DNA of 13,019 nt. Source: Bacteroidota bacterium. GTDB lineage: Bacteria; Bacteroidota; Bacteroidia; Bacteroidales; Prolixibacteraceae. The position numbers and the translations under genes were made by a program. Every line of letters starts with the position of its first letter. The stretch's first letter is position 1. Below are positions 1-7,762 of this stretch, piece by piece. The DNA lies in the NCBI GenBank assembly GCA_030695265.1, contig JAUYTA010000969.1, positions 1-13,019 on the forward strand. The letters run 5' to 3'. The notes beneath the pieces are model-generated. The model did no database searches. It was not told the DNA's origin and was given only the letters and a program-made list of their open reading frames with translations.

Positions 1-96
1 ATACAGAGATAACATTGCTCTTACAAAAAGTACAACTCTGTAAAATTAACTAAAAGTATGAAGGATGGAAATTAAAATTTATTTTTCGATAGAAAT

Positions 97-654
97 TCAG
101 AAGATTTGGTAGCTCTGTGTTTTGGATTTATTCTCGCTTAATTTATTGTTTTGCCTGATTGACAAAGAATTTTGCTCAACATATTCAATATCAAAGATGG
201 TTGGTAATTTGGAAAAAATGTCTTTTTCAGGCGAATAACAAATGTGCTGAACCGAATTTGGGGCGATTGTGTTTTCTTCCACACAAATTTCTTTTTCAAG
301 CTTTACGGCCATTAAAAAATTAGGAAACTTATTCTCACGCTGCATCACTTCCGATGGAATTTCGGTATTAACAATGATGGTTTTTGTAAGGTATCCTTTT
401 TGATTGAATGTTAACTGATATTCAGAATTGTATGCCAATTCCAGGCGAAACCTTCGGGTAGTTGGTATTTGTGATACAATTGCCGGTTGATTATTTTTTT
501 TAATCTCAACAGTAATACTTTGAAACATTTCTGAATCAGAAAGTATTTTTCCTGAAATAATAAAATATTTGGGAATTTGTGCAGAAAGTGAAAGCTGAAT
601 GAATACAACTGTAATGATGAGTAGTTTGATAATCCTGAATACTTTCTTCTTCAT
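97..654 (-). CDS. Small secreted protein with a carboxypeptidase-regulatory-like beta domain, function unknown
   Basis: This is a complete 185-residue protein that I do not recognise as a named family. Residues 1-25 form a classical signal peptide: a basic start (MKKK, R7, K10), a hydrophobic core (LLIITVVFI) and a likely cleavage after LSLSA. Residues about 31-100 are rich in predicted beta strands and read like the carboxypeptidase-regulatory/PEGA-type folds common in exported Bacteroidota proteins (ISGKILSD, then a YQLTFNQKGYLTKTIIVNT stretch). The tail from about 145 is polar, Asn/Ser/Lys-rich and probably disordered. There is no lipobox, so periplasmic or secreted is more likely than membrane-anchored. 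It is transcribed away from the antiporter gene, with a good -7 box about 70 nt upstream. No downstream partner is visible before the window edge. The start at 654 fits the signal peptide. The function is unknown; a structural or binding role is only a guess from the fold. Confidence 0.75.
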   Translation of the reverse strand: MKKKVFRIIKLLIITVVFIQLSLSAQIPKYFIISGKILSDSEMFQSITVEIKKNNQPAIVSQIPTTRRFRLELAYNSEYQLTFNQKGYLTKTIIVNTEIPSEVMQRENKFPNFLMAVKLEKEICVEENTIAPNSVQHICYSPEKDIFSKLPTIFDIEYVEQNSLSIRQNNKLSENKSKTQSYQIF

Positions 655-724
655 TTGATGCTAAAATAGGTAATGGCCTGAGATATTAATTTATTACACT
701 ACATCTTTTATTCTGAAAACGATG

Positions 725-732
725 CAAAGGTA
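725..732 (-). promoter_or_regulatory. Candidate Bacteroidota -7 promoter element for the small secreted protein
   Basis: Read on the minus strand this is TACCTTTG followed by C, an exact match to the phylum consensus TAnnTTTG(C). It lies about 70 nt upstream of the ATG at 654, implying a leader of roughly 60-65 nt. I see no clear TTG 19-20 nt further upstream, so only the -7 half is supported. No equally good element is visible on the plus strand for the antiporter gene. Confidence 0.5.
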
Positions 733-792
733 ACCCTTAAAACTAAAAATAAATGTTTTTTATTTCTTTTCTTTAGCCTGAAATGTATTCTA

Positions 793-2295
793 ATGAGTAT
801 ATTTTCTCAATTATGGTTAAGAAAACCCAATTTAATGAGAAAGGATCCCTCTTATTTTGAAGCCTTGCTTCCGATTCTCTTTTTAATTGTGATGCTAACA
901 GCAAATGTATTTTTGTTCGACGATACACTTGCCGGATCAAACCAGATTGCATTGTTACTGGCTGCCACAATCGGTGCAGTAATCGTAATCCGAAAGGGCA
1001 TGAAATGGGATGAAATCAGCGATAAAATTGTGACCACCATTGGTTCTGCCATGCCGTCGATGTTAATTTTACTCTTAATCGGTTCGTTGGCAGGTACATG
1101 GCTGATCAGCGGCATTGTACCTGCAATGATTTATTATGGACTGGACATTATTAATCCAACCATGTTTTTATTCACAGCGCTGGTTGTCAGTTCATTAATT
1201 TCGGTGGTGACCGGAAGTTCGTGGAGCACAGTTGCAACCATTGGTGTGGCTTTGCTCGGAATTGGTAAAGCATTGGGAATGAACGAGGCGGTGGTAGCTG
1301 GAGCGATTATTAGCGGCGCCTATTTTGGTGATAAACTTTCGCCGCTGAGCGACACTACCAATCTGGCGCCTGCAATGGCCGGAACCGATTTGTTCACGCA
1401 CATCAGATACATGTTGATAACCACCACTCCGACCTACCTTATTACAATGACGATATTCCTGATCATCGGTTTTCAATACGATTTTAGCGGGGCTGTAGTT
1501 GATATTGTCGGCGTAAAATCAGCCATAGAAGGATCATTCAATACCACGCCAATCTTGTTCCTTGTTCCGGTCATTTTGTTTGTGATCATTATTCTGAAGG
1601 TTCCACCGATTCCTTCGTTGATGGTAGGTACTTTACTGGGCGGTCTTTTTGCGGTTATTTTCCAGCCTGAAATTATTAATGAAGTGGCAGGGAAAGGCTT
1701 AACCTATACAAAAGCATCGTACATAGGTTTTATGCAGGCGATGCTGGGTGAAGTGAGATTGGTAACTCCTGATGAAAATGTGAATGAATTGCTTCATACC
1801 GGCGGGATGCGCGGAATGCTGGATACAATATGGCTCATAATTTCAGCCATGGTTTTTGGTGGTGTAATGGAAGCCGGCGGACTTTTAATGAGGATTATCC
1901 AACCTATTATTAACCGGGCAAAATCAACAGGTTCGCTGGTCACTTCTACAGTTGTAACTTGCATATTTTTCAATACAACGGCATCCGATCAGTATATCTC
2001 AATTGTTGTACCTGGGCGCATGTTCCGAAAATCATACAAGGACAAAGGCTATGCTCCTGAATTGCTGAGCCGGACTTTGGAAGATTCAGGAACTGTTACT
2101 TCCGTGCTGATTCCGTGGAATACCTGTGGTGCGACACAATCAAGGGTTTTGGGTGTTGATACCTGGACTTACCTGCCTTATTGTTTCTTCAATATTATCA
2201 GCCCGTTTATGAGTATTTTGGTTGCCTGGCTCAATTTCAAAATACGAAGAATACCAGTTGAGGAACCGGAAACTACTACTGTGTCTGACCACTGA
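793..2295 (+). CDS. nhaC: Na+/H+ antiporter, NhaC family
   Basis: This is a 500-residue polytopic inner-membrane protein with about 11-12 hydrophobic segments. It should exchange cytoplasmic Na+ for external protons and so support sodium and pH homeostasis. Family hallmarks are visible: a TGSSWSTVATIG stretch (around residue 140), the conserved GAYFGDKLSPLSDTTNLAP block (around 175-193), FFNTTASDQY (around 395) and LEDSGTVTSVLIPWNTCGA (around 432-450). The length is normal for the family. The start at 793 gives a short polar N-terminus. A second in-frame ATG at 835 (MRKDPSYFEALLPILF) would give a start more typical of the family, and no strong ribosome-binding site decides between them. The gene stands alone, divergent from the small secreted protein, and its TGA abuts the stop codon of the convergent LacI gene with no spacer. 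Any functional link to the uronate operon is inference. Some NhaC relatives exchange organic substrates (such as malate-lactate), so the exact substrate is not certain. Confidence 0.9.
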   Translation: MSIFSQLWLRKPNLMRKDPSYFEALLPILFLIVMLTANVFLFDDTLAGSNQIALLLAATIGAVIVIRKGMKWDEISDKIVTTIGSAMPSMLILLLIGSLAGTWLISGIVPAMIYYGLDIINPTMFLFTALVVSSLISVVTGSSWSTVATIGVALLGIGKALGMNEAVVAGAIISGAYFGDKLSPLSDTTNLAPAMAGTDLFTHIRYMLITTTPTYLITMTIFLIIGFQYDFSGAVVDIVGVKSAIEGSFNTTPILFLVPVILFVIIILKVPPIPSLMVGTLLGGLFAVIFQPEIINEVAGKGLTYTKASYIGFMQAMLGEVRLVTPDENVNELLHTGGMRGMLDTIWLIISAMVFGGVMEAGGLLMRIIQPIINRAKSTGSLVTSTVVTCIFFNTTASDQYISIVVPGRMFRKSYKDKGYAPELLSRTLEDSGTVTSVLIPWNTCGATQSRVLGVDTWTYLPYCFFNIISPFMSILVAWLNFKIRRIPVEEPETTTVSDH

Positions 2296-3324
2296 TCACT
2301 GAAAACTCCTCCGGCTCGACGATTCTCTGACAATCAATTCGGTTGGTAATACAATTGTTTGGTAGGTTCTCTCTTTGGTTTCAATTTGTCGGATAATCAG
2401 TTCTGCAGCTTTTTGTCCCATTTGAAATCCGGGTTGTGCAATGGTTGAAATAGAAGGAGAAACAACTTTTGAAAAAGGCTCATTACTGAATCCCACAATT
2501 CCAATATCCTGAGGGATCCGGATGCCTTTGTCACGCAAAAAAATCATTGCGCTGAGGGCAGTGGTATCATTTCCGCAGAAGATCGCGTCGGGCGGGTTTT
2601 TTAGTGCCATTAATTGCTGAACTGCTGAAACACCTTCGTCGCTTGTCAATGTGTTGATAATTACCAGTGATTCATCAAACTGAATGTTATTTTTACGGAG
2701 AGCTTCGAGGTATCCATTTTTTCGGTCGAAATAAGTCATTAGGTTTTGAGTGCCAGCCAAATGCGCAATTCGCTTGTAGCCCTGATCAATCAGATGCTGT
2801 GTCACACGGAAACCACCGGCAAAATCATCCACCACAATTTTATCGGTTTCAATTTCAGGAACAGCACGATCGAAAAACACCAGCGGAATATTCTTTTTTC
2901 TGAAAATTTTAAGGTGATCAAACGTCTTTGTTTGCATGGCGATAGAAATGATCAACCCATCGACACGGTTCGAAAACATGGATTGCACAATGTTGATTTC
3001 TTTGTCGGCAAGGTCGTTCGATTGCGAGATTACCACATTGTACCCGGCCTTAAAAGCCACATCTTCAGCGCCGCTTATTACCGATGAAAAGAAGTGCCGG
3101 TTGATCAGTGGCACTACAATTCCGATAGTATTCGATTTTTTATTCCGAAGATTCGACGCCAGTGTATTTGGACGGTAGCCCATAGCGTCAGCAACAGCTT
3201 TTATTTTTTCCTTTGTTTTCAGGCTGATTCGGGGATTGTCGTTTAAAGCTCTGGAAACAGTTGAAGCCGAAATGTTCAGCTCTCTGGCAATATCGTGAAT
3301 GGTAGGTTCTGAATTTTTGATCAT
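2296..3324 (-). CDS. LacI-family transcriptional regulator, likely repressor of the adjacent uronate operon
   Basis: This is a 342-residue protein of normal LacI/GalR length. Residues about 8-27 form the DNA-binding helix-turn-helix (TIHDIARELNISASTVSRAL). Residues 50-62 are the hinge (YRPNTLASNLR) with the Leu that in this family inserts into the central CG step of the operator. Residues about 65-335 are the periplasmic-binding-protein-like effector domain (NTIGIVVP start, VFFDRAVPE, IFCGNDTTALSA, DIGIVGFSNEPF). The gene is divergent from the GH88-kduI-kduD operon, and a perfect palindrome with a central CG lies in the shared gap, over the operon's promoter. A role as repressor relieved by a uronate-pathway intermediate is therefore the best inference. 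The effector (for example KDG or a keto-deoxy uronate) cannot be read from the sequence. Its own promoter is unclear; CATATTTG at 3344-3351 (minus) is a weak -7 candidate. The stop at 2296 abuts the antiporter stop. Confidence 0.93.
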   Translation of the reverse strand: MIKNSEPTIHDIARELNISASTVSRALNDNPRISLKTKEKIKAVADAMGYRPNTLASNLRNKKSNTIGIVVPLINRHFFSSVISGAEDVAFKAGYNVVISQSNDLADKEINIVQSMFSNRVDGLIISIAMQTKTFDHLKIFRKKNIPLVFFDRAVPEIETDKIVVDDFAGGFRVTQHLIDQGYKRIAHLAGTQNLMTYFDRKNGYLEALRKNNIQFDESLVIINTLTSDEGVSAVQQLMALKNPPDAIFCGNDTTALSAMIFLRDKGIRIPQDIGIVGFSNEPFSKVVSPSISTIAQPGFQMGQKAAELIIRQIETKERTYQTIVLPTELIVRESSSRRSFQ

Positions 3325-3393
3325 GACTGTCTAAAATGTTATGCAAATATGCTAATAATTTCTTTTTTTGTCCATCAATTATAAAATAAAAAT

Positions 3394-3405
3394 GCAATCG
3401 ATTGC
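3394..3405. promoter_or_regulatory. Candidate LacI-family operator (perfect 12-bp palindrome)
   Basis: The sequence GCAATCGATTGC is perfectly self-complementary with a central CG, the usual shape of LacI/GalR-family operators. It lies between the divergent LacI gene (start 3324) and the GH88 gene (start 3490). Its right half contains the TTG (3402-3404) that serves as the -33 element of the operon promoter, so bound repressor would block RNA polymerase. It is about 70 nt upstream of lacI and could also mediate autoregulation. I found no second copy in the intergenic regions of the window. Confidence 0.75.
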
Positions 3406-3432
3406 GCATTTTGCAAATTACTCTTATCTTTG
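3402..3432 (+). promoter_or_regulatory. Bacteroidota-type promoter of the GH88-kduI-kduD-DUF4861 operon
   Basis: TTG at 3402-3404 is followed after 20 nt by TATCTTTG at 3425-3432, matching the phylum consensus TTG-N19/20-TAnnTTTG. Transcription would begin near 3439, leaving about a 50-nt leader before the GH88 ATG at 3490. The -33 element lies inside the LacI-type palindrome. The ATG is preceded by an A-rich stretch and no Shine-Dalgarno sequence, as is normal in this phylum. Confidence 0.7.
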
Positions 3433-3489
3433 TTGAAATTTTACGAATAATTTTCTGGCTGGAAATTTAACCCTTAAATACGATAACGA

Positions 3490-4644
3490 ATGAAAAATTT
3501 AAGCATTTTTATTTTCTCTTTACTGATTTTGGGAGCTTGTTCCTCAAAAAGTCTCTTTGAGCAAAAAGACAAACTCGTTAACCAACTCTCCCAACAACTC
3601 GATTATCTGGTTGTAAATTCGGCAAACGACAGTATGGTTCCCCGTACCTTTGAAGACGGAAAATACGGCATGATAACCAAAAAGGACTGGTGCTGCGGTT
3701 TTCCTGCCGGAAGTTACTGGTACATGTACGAACTGACGGGAGACAAGAAATGGGAACAGATTGCCACTGAAAATACGGTAAAACTTGATGGTGTGCAGTA
3801 CCGAACCAATACACACGATCTCGGATTTATGGTATTTTGCAGTTATGGAAACGCTTACCGTATCACTAAAAACGAAGATTATAAAAAAGTCGTAATCGAA
3901 GCATCCGAATCACTGATTACAAGATTTGATTCTACAATCGGAAGTATAAAATCATGGGATTGGGGCAAACAATGGCAGTTCCCGGTTATCATCGACAATA
4001 TGATGAACCTCGAAATGCTGTTCTGGTCATCGAAAGAGACAGGCGACCCCAAATACCGCGACATCGCCATTACACATGCAAATACCACACTTGCCAATCA
4101 TTTTCGCGAAAACATGAGTTCCGTTCATGTGGTTGATTTCGATACAATTACCGGGCAGCCAGTTCTCAAACAAACCCATCAGGGGCTGAACGATGATTCT
4201 TCATGGGCAAGAGGGCAGGCATGGGGCTTGTACGGTTTTGCGATTTGCTTCCGCGAAACGGGTGACGTTAGATATCTTGATGCCGCAAAAAAAATTGCAG
4301 CCTTTATTAAAGAAAATAATCCTGAAGATTTGGTTCCTTACTGGGACTACAATGACCCGGCCATACCGAACACTTACCGCGATGCATCGGCTGCTGCTGT
4401 TACCGCTTCAGCACTTTATATATTGAGCTCAATTACCGACGAAGGAAAGACTGAATATGCAGAATTGGCCAATAAAATTCTTGCAAGTTTAAGTTCTGAA
4501 TACCTGGCAAAAACCGGGGACAATGGCGGATTTTTAATCAAACATTGCGTGGGCAATATGCCTAAAAACTCGGAAGTGGATACACCGCTAAATTATGCCG
4601 ATTATTATTATCTGGAAGCATTAAAATACAAATTCAACAATTAA
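3490..4644 (+). CDS. GH88 unsaturated glucuronyl hydrolase, lipoprotein
   Basis: This 384-residue enzyme removes the 4,5-unsaturated uronic acid that polysaccharide lyases leave at the non-reducing end of oligosaccharides. It does so by hydrating the double bond, after which the ring opens to a 5-keto sugar acid. The family's catalytic aspartates are recognisable: D110 in NTHDLGF and D169 in IIDNMMN. Substrate-pocket residues are also present: Q231 in HQG, and W239/R241/Q243 in the SSWARGQAW block. The fold should be an alpha6/alpha6 barrel. Residues 1-17 are a lipoprotein signal with lipobox LGAC (C17), so the enzyme is expected in the periplasm, anchored to a membrane. SSKS after the cysteine does not look like the acidic surface-export signal known in Bacteroidetes. 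It is the first gene of a four-gene operon, 11 nt before kduI. The polysaccharide source (pectin, alginate-like, ulvan or glycosaminoglycan) cannot be told, because no lyase is present. Confidence 0.93.
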   Translation: MKNLSIFIFSLLILGACSSKSLFEQKDKLVNQLSQQLDYLVVNSANDSMVPRTFEDGKYGMITKKDWCCGFPAGSYWYMYELTGDKKWEQIATENTVKLDGVQYRTNTHDLGFMVFCSYGNAYRITKNEDYKKVVIEASESLITRFDSTIGSIKSWDWGKQWQFPVIIDNMMNLEMLFWSSKETGDPKYRDIAITHANTTLANHFRENMSSVHVVDFDTITGQPVLKQTHQGLNDDSSWARGQAWGLYGFAICFRETGDVRYLDAAKKIAAFIKENNPEDLVPYWDYNDPAIPNTYRDASAAAVTASALYILSSITDEGKTEYAELANKILASLSSEYLAKTGDNGGFLIKHCVGNMPKNSEVDTPLNYADYYYLEALKYKFNN

Positions 4645-4655
4645 AAATAAAAGAT

Positions 4656-5498
4656 ATGTCAATCATTTTTGAAGAACGATACGCTTCGCATCCCAGAGAT
4701 GCAAAGAATTATGATACTGCACAGTTGCGCGAAAATTTCCTGATCGAAAAGGTAATGGAAGCCGATAAAATCCATCTGGTTTATTCGCATTACGACCGTT
4801 ACATCGCCGGAGGTGCAGTGCCTGCCAGCGGATCACTTGAACTGACTGCAATTGACCCGATGAAAGCTGCCTATTTCTGCGATCGCCGCGAGCTGGGTAT
4901 TATCAATGTTGGGGCAAAAGGTTCGGTAGTTGTTGACGGAACCGAATATTCGCTTGATTTCAAGGAAGCGCTTTACATCGGAAAAGGTGCAAAACAAATT
5001 ACTTTCAAATCAGACAGTACAACTGAATCTGCCCGTTTTTACCTAAACTCGACTCCCGCCCACAAAGAACTTCCAACGCGCCATATAACCCTGAAAGATG
5101 CCAATGTGCTGCAAATGGGAGCGCAAAATACCTCCAATGAGCGTCAAATTAATCAGTTGCTCGTAAGCAAAGTGATTGAAACTTGCCAGCTTCAGATGGG
5201 AATGACCGAATTGCGCCCCGGAAGTGTTTGGAATACCATGCCGGCACACACACACAGCCGCCGTATGGAAGTTTATTTCTATTTCAATGTTCCAGAAGGA
5301 CAGGCTGTTTGCCATTTTATGGGTCAGCCACAGGAAACCCGCCACATTTGGATGAGCAACGAACAGGCAGTAATTTCGCCCAATTGGTCAATACATTCAG
5401 CAGCCGGAACCAGCAACTATATTTTCATTTGGGGAATGGCTGGCGAAAACATGGACTACACCGATATGGACGTGGTTCAGCCAAATCAGTTACGATAA
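4656..5498 (+). CDS. kduI: 5-dehydro-4-deoxy-D-glucuronate isomerase (KduI)
   Basis: This 280-residue cytosolic enzyme isomerises 4-deoxy-L-threo-5-hexosulose uronate to 3-deoxy-D-glycero-2,5-hexodiulosonate, the substrate of KduD. It aligns along its full length with E. coli KduI (278 residues) as I remember it: [52 protein letters not shown] and IWGMAGEN are all conserved. The cupin metal site is intact: H198 and H200 in PAHTH, E205 in RRMEVYFYF, and H247 in WSIHSAAG. The CA-rich run near 5245 simply encodes the THTH part of that site. It has no signal peptide. The gene lies between GH88 and kduD with gaps of 11 and 19 nt, so it is co-transcribed. Its substrate is the ring-opened product of the GH88 reaction, which fits the gene order. 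Confidence 0.97.
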   Translation: MSIIFEERYASHPRDAKNYDTAQLRENFLIEKVMEADKIHLVYSHYDRYIAGGAVPASGSLELTAIDPMKAAYFCDRRELGIINVGAKGSVVVDGTEYSLDFKEALYIGKGAKQITFKSDSTTESARFYLNSTPAHKELPTRHITLKDANVLQMGAQNTSNERQINQLLVSKVIETCQLQMGMTELRPGSVWNTMPAHTHSRRMEVYFYFNVPEGQAVCHFMGQPQETRHIWMSNEQAVISPNWSIHSAAGTSNYIFIWGMAGENMDYTDMDVVQPNQLR

Positions 5499-5517
5499 AA
5501 CATTTAATAATTAGAAT

Positions 5518-6318
5518 ATGAACGAATTATTTGATCTTTCAGGAAAAGTTGCCCTGATTACCGGGGGAACGCATGGCATTGGAATGGCCATTGGTAAAGT
5601 ACTTGGAAAAGCAGGCGCTAAAATTTGTGTAAACGACCTGAGCCTGGAAAGACTCGAAGCCTGCAAGCTGGAATACAAAGCTGCCGGAATTGATGTTTTT
5701 ACTTTGGTTTTTAATGTTACCGACGAAGCCGAAGTTGACAAGGGGATTTCGCTGATCGAAAAAGAATTTGGATCGGTTGATATTTTGGTAAACAATGCCG
5801 GTATCATCAAACGCATCCCGATTCTGGACATGCCGATTGCCGATTTTAAACAGGTAATTGATGTTGATTTGGTGGCTCCATTGATTGTTGCCAAACGCGT
5901 TGCCCCTGCAATGATTGCCAAACGCAGCGGCAAAATCATCAACATGTGCTCGATGATGAGCGTTTATGGTCGTAACTCGGTTTCTGCCTATGCAGCAGCC
6001 AAAGGTGGATTGAAATTATTGACTGCCAACATGTGTTGTGAATGGGCAAAATACAATCTTCAGATCAATGGCATTGGACCGGGTTATATTGCAACCTCGC
6101 AAACTGCCGATATCCGACTGAACGGACATCCGTTCAATGACCTCGTTATGACACGTACACCTGCAGGCCGCTGGGGAGAACCCGAAGATGTTGGCAACGC
6201 AGCCATGTTTCTTGCTTCCAAAGCCGCCGATTTTGTAAACGGGCATATTCTATATGTTGACGGTGGTATTTTGGCCAATTTTGGTTATGTAAAAGGCGAA
6301 AACGATTTACCGGAATGA
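5518..6318 (+). CDS. kduD: SDR-family 2-dehydro-3-deoxy-D-gluconate 5-dehydrogenase (KduD) / gluconate 5-dehydrogenase-like
   Basis: This 266-residue short-chain dehydrogenase probably reduces 3-deoxy-D-glycero-2,5-hexodiulosonate to 2-keto-3-deoxygluconate using NAD(P)H in the cytosol. Visible motifs are the nucleotide-binding TGGTHGIG (residues 15-22), NNAG (92-95), and the catalytic set of a Ser in CSMMS (145 or 148), Y158 and K162 in YAAAK. The IIKR after NNAG and the GPGYIATSQT and TRTPAGRWGEPEDV blocks fit the KduD / gluconate 5-dehydrogenase group, which are hard to separate by sequence. The position directly after kduI favours KduD. An Asp at the end of beta-2 (VNDLS, D40) would usually favour NAD over NADP, but this is only an inference. 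The last codons overlap the start of the DUF4861 gene (ATGA), suggesting translational coupling. Confidence 0.9.
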   Translation: MNELFDLSGKVALITGGTHGIGMAIGKVLGKAGAKICVNDLSLERLEACKLEYKAAGIDVFTLVFNVTDEAEVDKGISLIEKEFGSVDILVNNAGIIKRIPILDMPIADFKQVIDVDLVAPLIVAKRVAPAMIAKRSGKIINMCSMMSVYGRNSVSAYAAAKGGLKLLTANMCCEWAKYNLQINGIGPGYIATSQTADIRLNGHPFNDLVMTRTPAGRWGEPEDVGNAAMFLASKAADFVNGHILYVDGGILANFGYVKGENDLPE

Positions 6319-7586
6319 AACGCATATTAATATACAGTGCAGTGCTTCTGATTGGAATCACAGCCTGCACAAAAAAGAATACGCTGGTGCTGACCAATCC
6401 GCTGGCAGTTGACCGTACTGATGAAACGATCATCATGAGCCGTGCTGAAATAGAAGCCAGATTTGGAACTGTTTCTGAAGGTTTTGCCCCCATCCTGAAA
6501 TTAAACGGTCAAAATGTTCCTTCGCAAACCGATGATATGAATGGTGATGGCAAATGGGATGAACTGGTTTTCACGGTTGATTTATACGCATCAGAAACAA
6601 TTAATCTTAAAGTTGTAAATGTTGCTGTTGCCGAATATCCTGAATTTGAAAAACGTACCAATGTGCGTTTGGGGATTCTTCAGGCCGATGATACTTATCT
6701 GGAAGTTGATCAGTACATGGCGCCATCATGCAAAGACAGTTTTAAAATCATTGCGCAGGGCGAAAGCGTTAGCTGGGAAAACGACAAAATGGGTTTCCGT
6801 AATTATTTTGATTGCCGCAATGTAAAGGATTTGTACGGCAAACTCAAACCGGGAATGATCATCGATAAGATTCACACTCCGGAAATTCCTGATTACCACA
6901 AGCTTAACGATTGGGGAATGGATGTTCTTCACTGCGGAAGTTCAACTGGTTCAGGAGGTTTGGCCATGTTGGAAGGTGATTCGCTATACCGGTTGGGCTC
7001 GACTGATACTTATGAATACAAAAAAGTAGCCGAAGGACCAGTCCGGTCAGTATTCGATCTGATTTATACAGGATGGAATGTGGCTGGTCAAAACCTTACT
7101 GCAGTTGAGCGGATCTCGATTTATCCGGGAAAATACTGGTTTCAGTCGGATGTGACAGTTTCAGGATTTTCAGGAGAAAAACAAATTGTAACCGGAATCG
7201 TTACCAGTTTACTGAAAAATGAACCGGTTGATTTTGCGGCTAATGCTGAATATCGTTCAATTGCCACGCTCGATGTTCAGTCGCTAAACAAAGACGAACT
7301 TGGAATGGCAGTTTTACTTAGAAGCAACGAAGTGACCAAAGTTGCCCGGACAACTGACATTGATTTTTTTAAACTCGGTTACAAAACGGTGGTGGAGAAG
7401 AATTTCAGTAATGTTATTTCTCAGACTTATTATGTAGCTCAAAAAATAAATGCCGATGCACCTGCCCGGCATTATTTTCTTGCAGTTTGGGGTCTCGAAA
7501 ATGATCAATGGAAAAATATGGATGATTTTAAAGCTTATATTTCTTCGGAAGCTGAATTGCTTAGTAATCCGGTACTTATTAAATAA
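6315..7586 (+). CDS. DUF4861-family lipoprotein, putative accessory enzyme of uronate degradation
   Basis: This 423-residue exported protein appears to belong to DUF4861, a Bacteroidota-rich family often found in uronate and pectin utilisation loci; I do not know a settled activity for this member. Residues 1-18 form a lipoprotein signal with lipobox ITAC (C18) followed by TKK, so it should sit in the periplasm like GH88. Residues 74-83 (DMNGDGKWDE) match the spacing of an EF-hand/dockerin-like calcium loop. The remainder is beta-rich, with conserved-looking aromatic and His blocks: a WENDKMGFRNYFD region (from about 155), DWGMDVLHCGSSTGSGG (around 198-214) and ERISIYPGKYWFQSDV. The start overlaps the kduD stop by 4 nt, which fixes the start and implies coupling. 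As last gene of the operon it likely acts on the same substrates. A hydrolase, lyase or dehydratase acting on uronyl oligosaccharides is a plausible inference, not shown. Confidence 0.85.
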   Translation: MKRILIYSAVLLIGITACTKKNTLVLTNPLAVDRTDETIIMSRAEIEARFGTVSEGFAPILKLNGQNVPSQTDDMNGDGKWDELVFTVDLYASETINLKVVNVAVAEYPEFEKRTNVRLGILQADDTYLEVDQYMAPSCKDSFKIIAQGESVSWENDKMGFRNYFDCRNVKDLYGKLKPGMIIDKIHTPEIPDYHKLNDWGMDVLHCGSSTGSGGLAMLEGDSLYRLGSTDTYEYKKVAEGPVRSVFDLIYTGWNVAGQNLTAVERISIYPGKYWFQSDVTVSGFSGEKQIVTGIVTSLLKNEPVDFAANAEYRSIATLDVQSLNKDELGMAVLLRSNEVTKVARTTDIDFFKLGYKTVVEKNFSNVISQTYYVAQKINADAPARHYFLAVWGLENDQWKNMDDFKAYISSEAELLSNPVLIK

Positions 7587-7726
7587 ATATATTCGCTCAG
7601 GAAAAAATGCTTCCTCCGGAATTAAAGTACTGAAATTCGATTAATTCATACATTGGACTGATTGAACTCAATTTTAACTACGAACGAAATTTACTGCAAC
7701 GTACTCATTCCTATACCAATATAAAT

Positions 7727-7760
7727 AAAAAAAGCCTCACATTTCTGTGAAGCTTTTTTT
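7727..7760. terminator. Bidirectional intrinsic terminator between the uronate operon and tRNA-Asp
   Basis: AAAGCCTCACA (7731-7741) and TGTGAAGCTTT (7746-7756) form an 11-bp hairpin around a TTTC loop. It is flanked by an A-run on the left and a T-run on the right, so it can stop transcription both ways. The single non-Watson-Crick position is C/A on the plus strand and G/U on the minus strand, so the stem is slightly better for minus-strand transcripts (the tRNA). On the plus strand it lies 140 nt after the DUF4861 stop. Nothing else recognisable lies in 7587-7726. Confidence 0.8.
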
Positions 7761-7762
7761 TG

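Noticed and set aside
2..42. Inverted repeat TACAGAG ... CTCTGTA with a 27-nt gap at the left edge.
   Set aside because: The arms are only 7 bp, the gap is long, there is no T-tract and no gene start nearby; this is within chance for AT-rich DNA.
1195..1476. Long reading frames opposite or within the large genes (for example 1195-1476 minus, 5183-5521 plus, 12088-12327 plus).
   Set aside because: They lie inside well-supported genes, lack recognisable domains and have compositions expected of shadow frames.
3344..3351. CATATTTG on the minus strand as -7 box of the LacI gene.
   Set aside because: The first base departs from TAnnTTTG and no TTG lies at the proper 19-20 nt spacing; only 20 nt separate it from the ATG. 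Mentioned under the gene but not listed as a promoter.
3410..3417. Palindrome TTTGCAAA between the LacI-type operator and the -7 box, considered as a second operator.
   Set aside because: Eight AT-rich bases are too short to support a separate site, and it lacks the central CG typical of LacI-family operators.
5245..5258. CA-rich dinucleotide run, considered as a microsatellite or slippage tract.
   Set aside because: It encodes the metal-binding THTH residues of KduI in frame and is explained by the protein.
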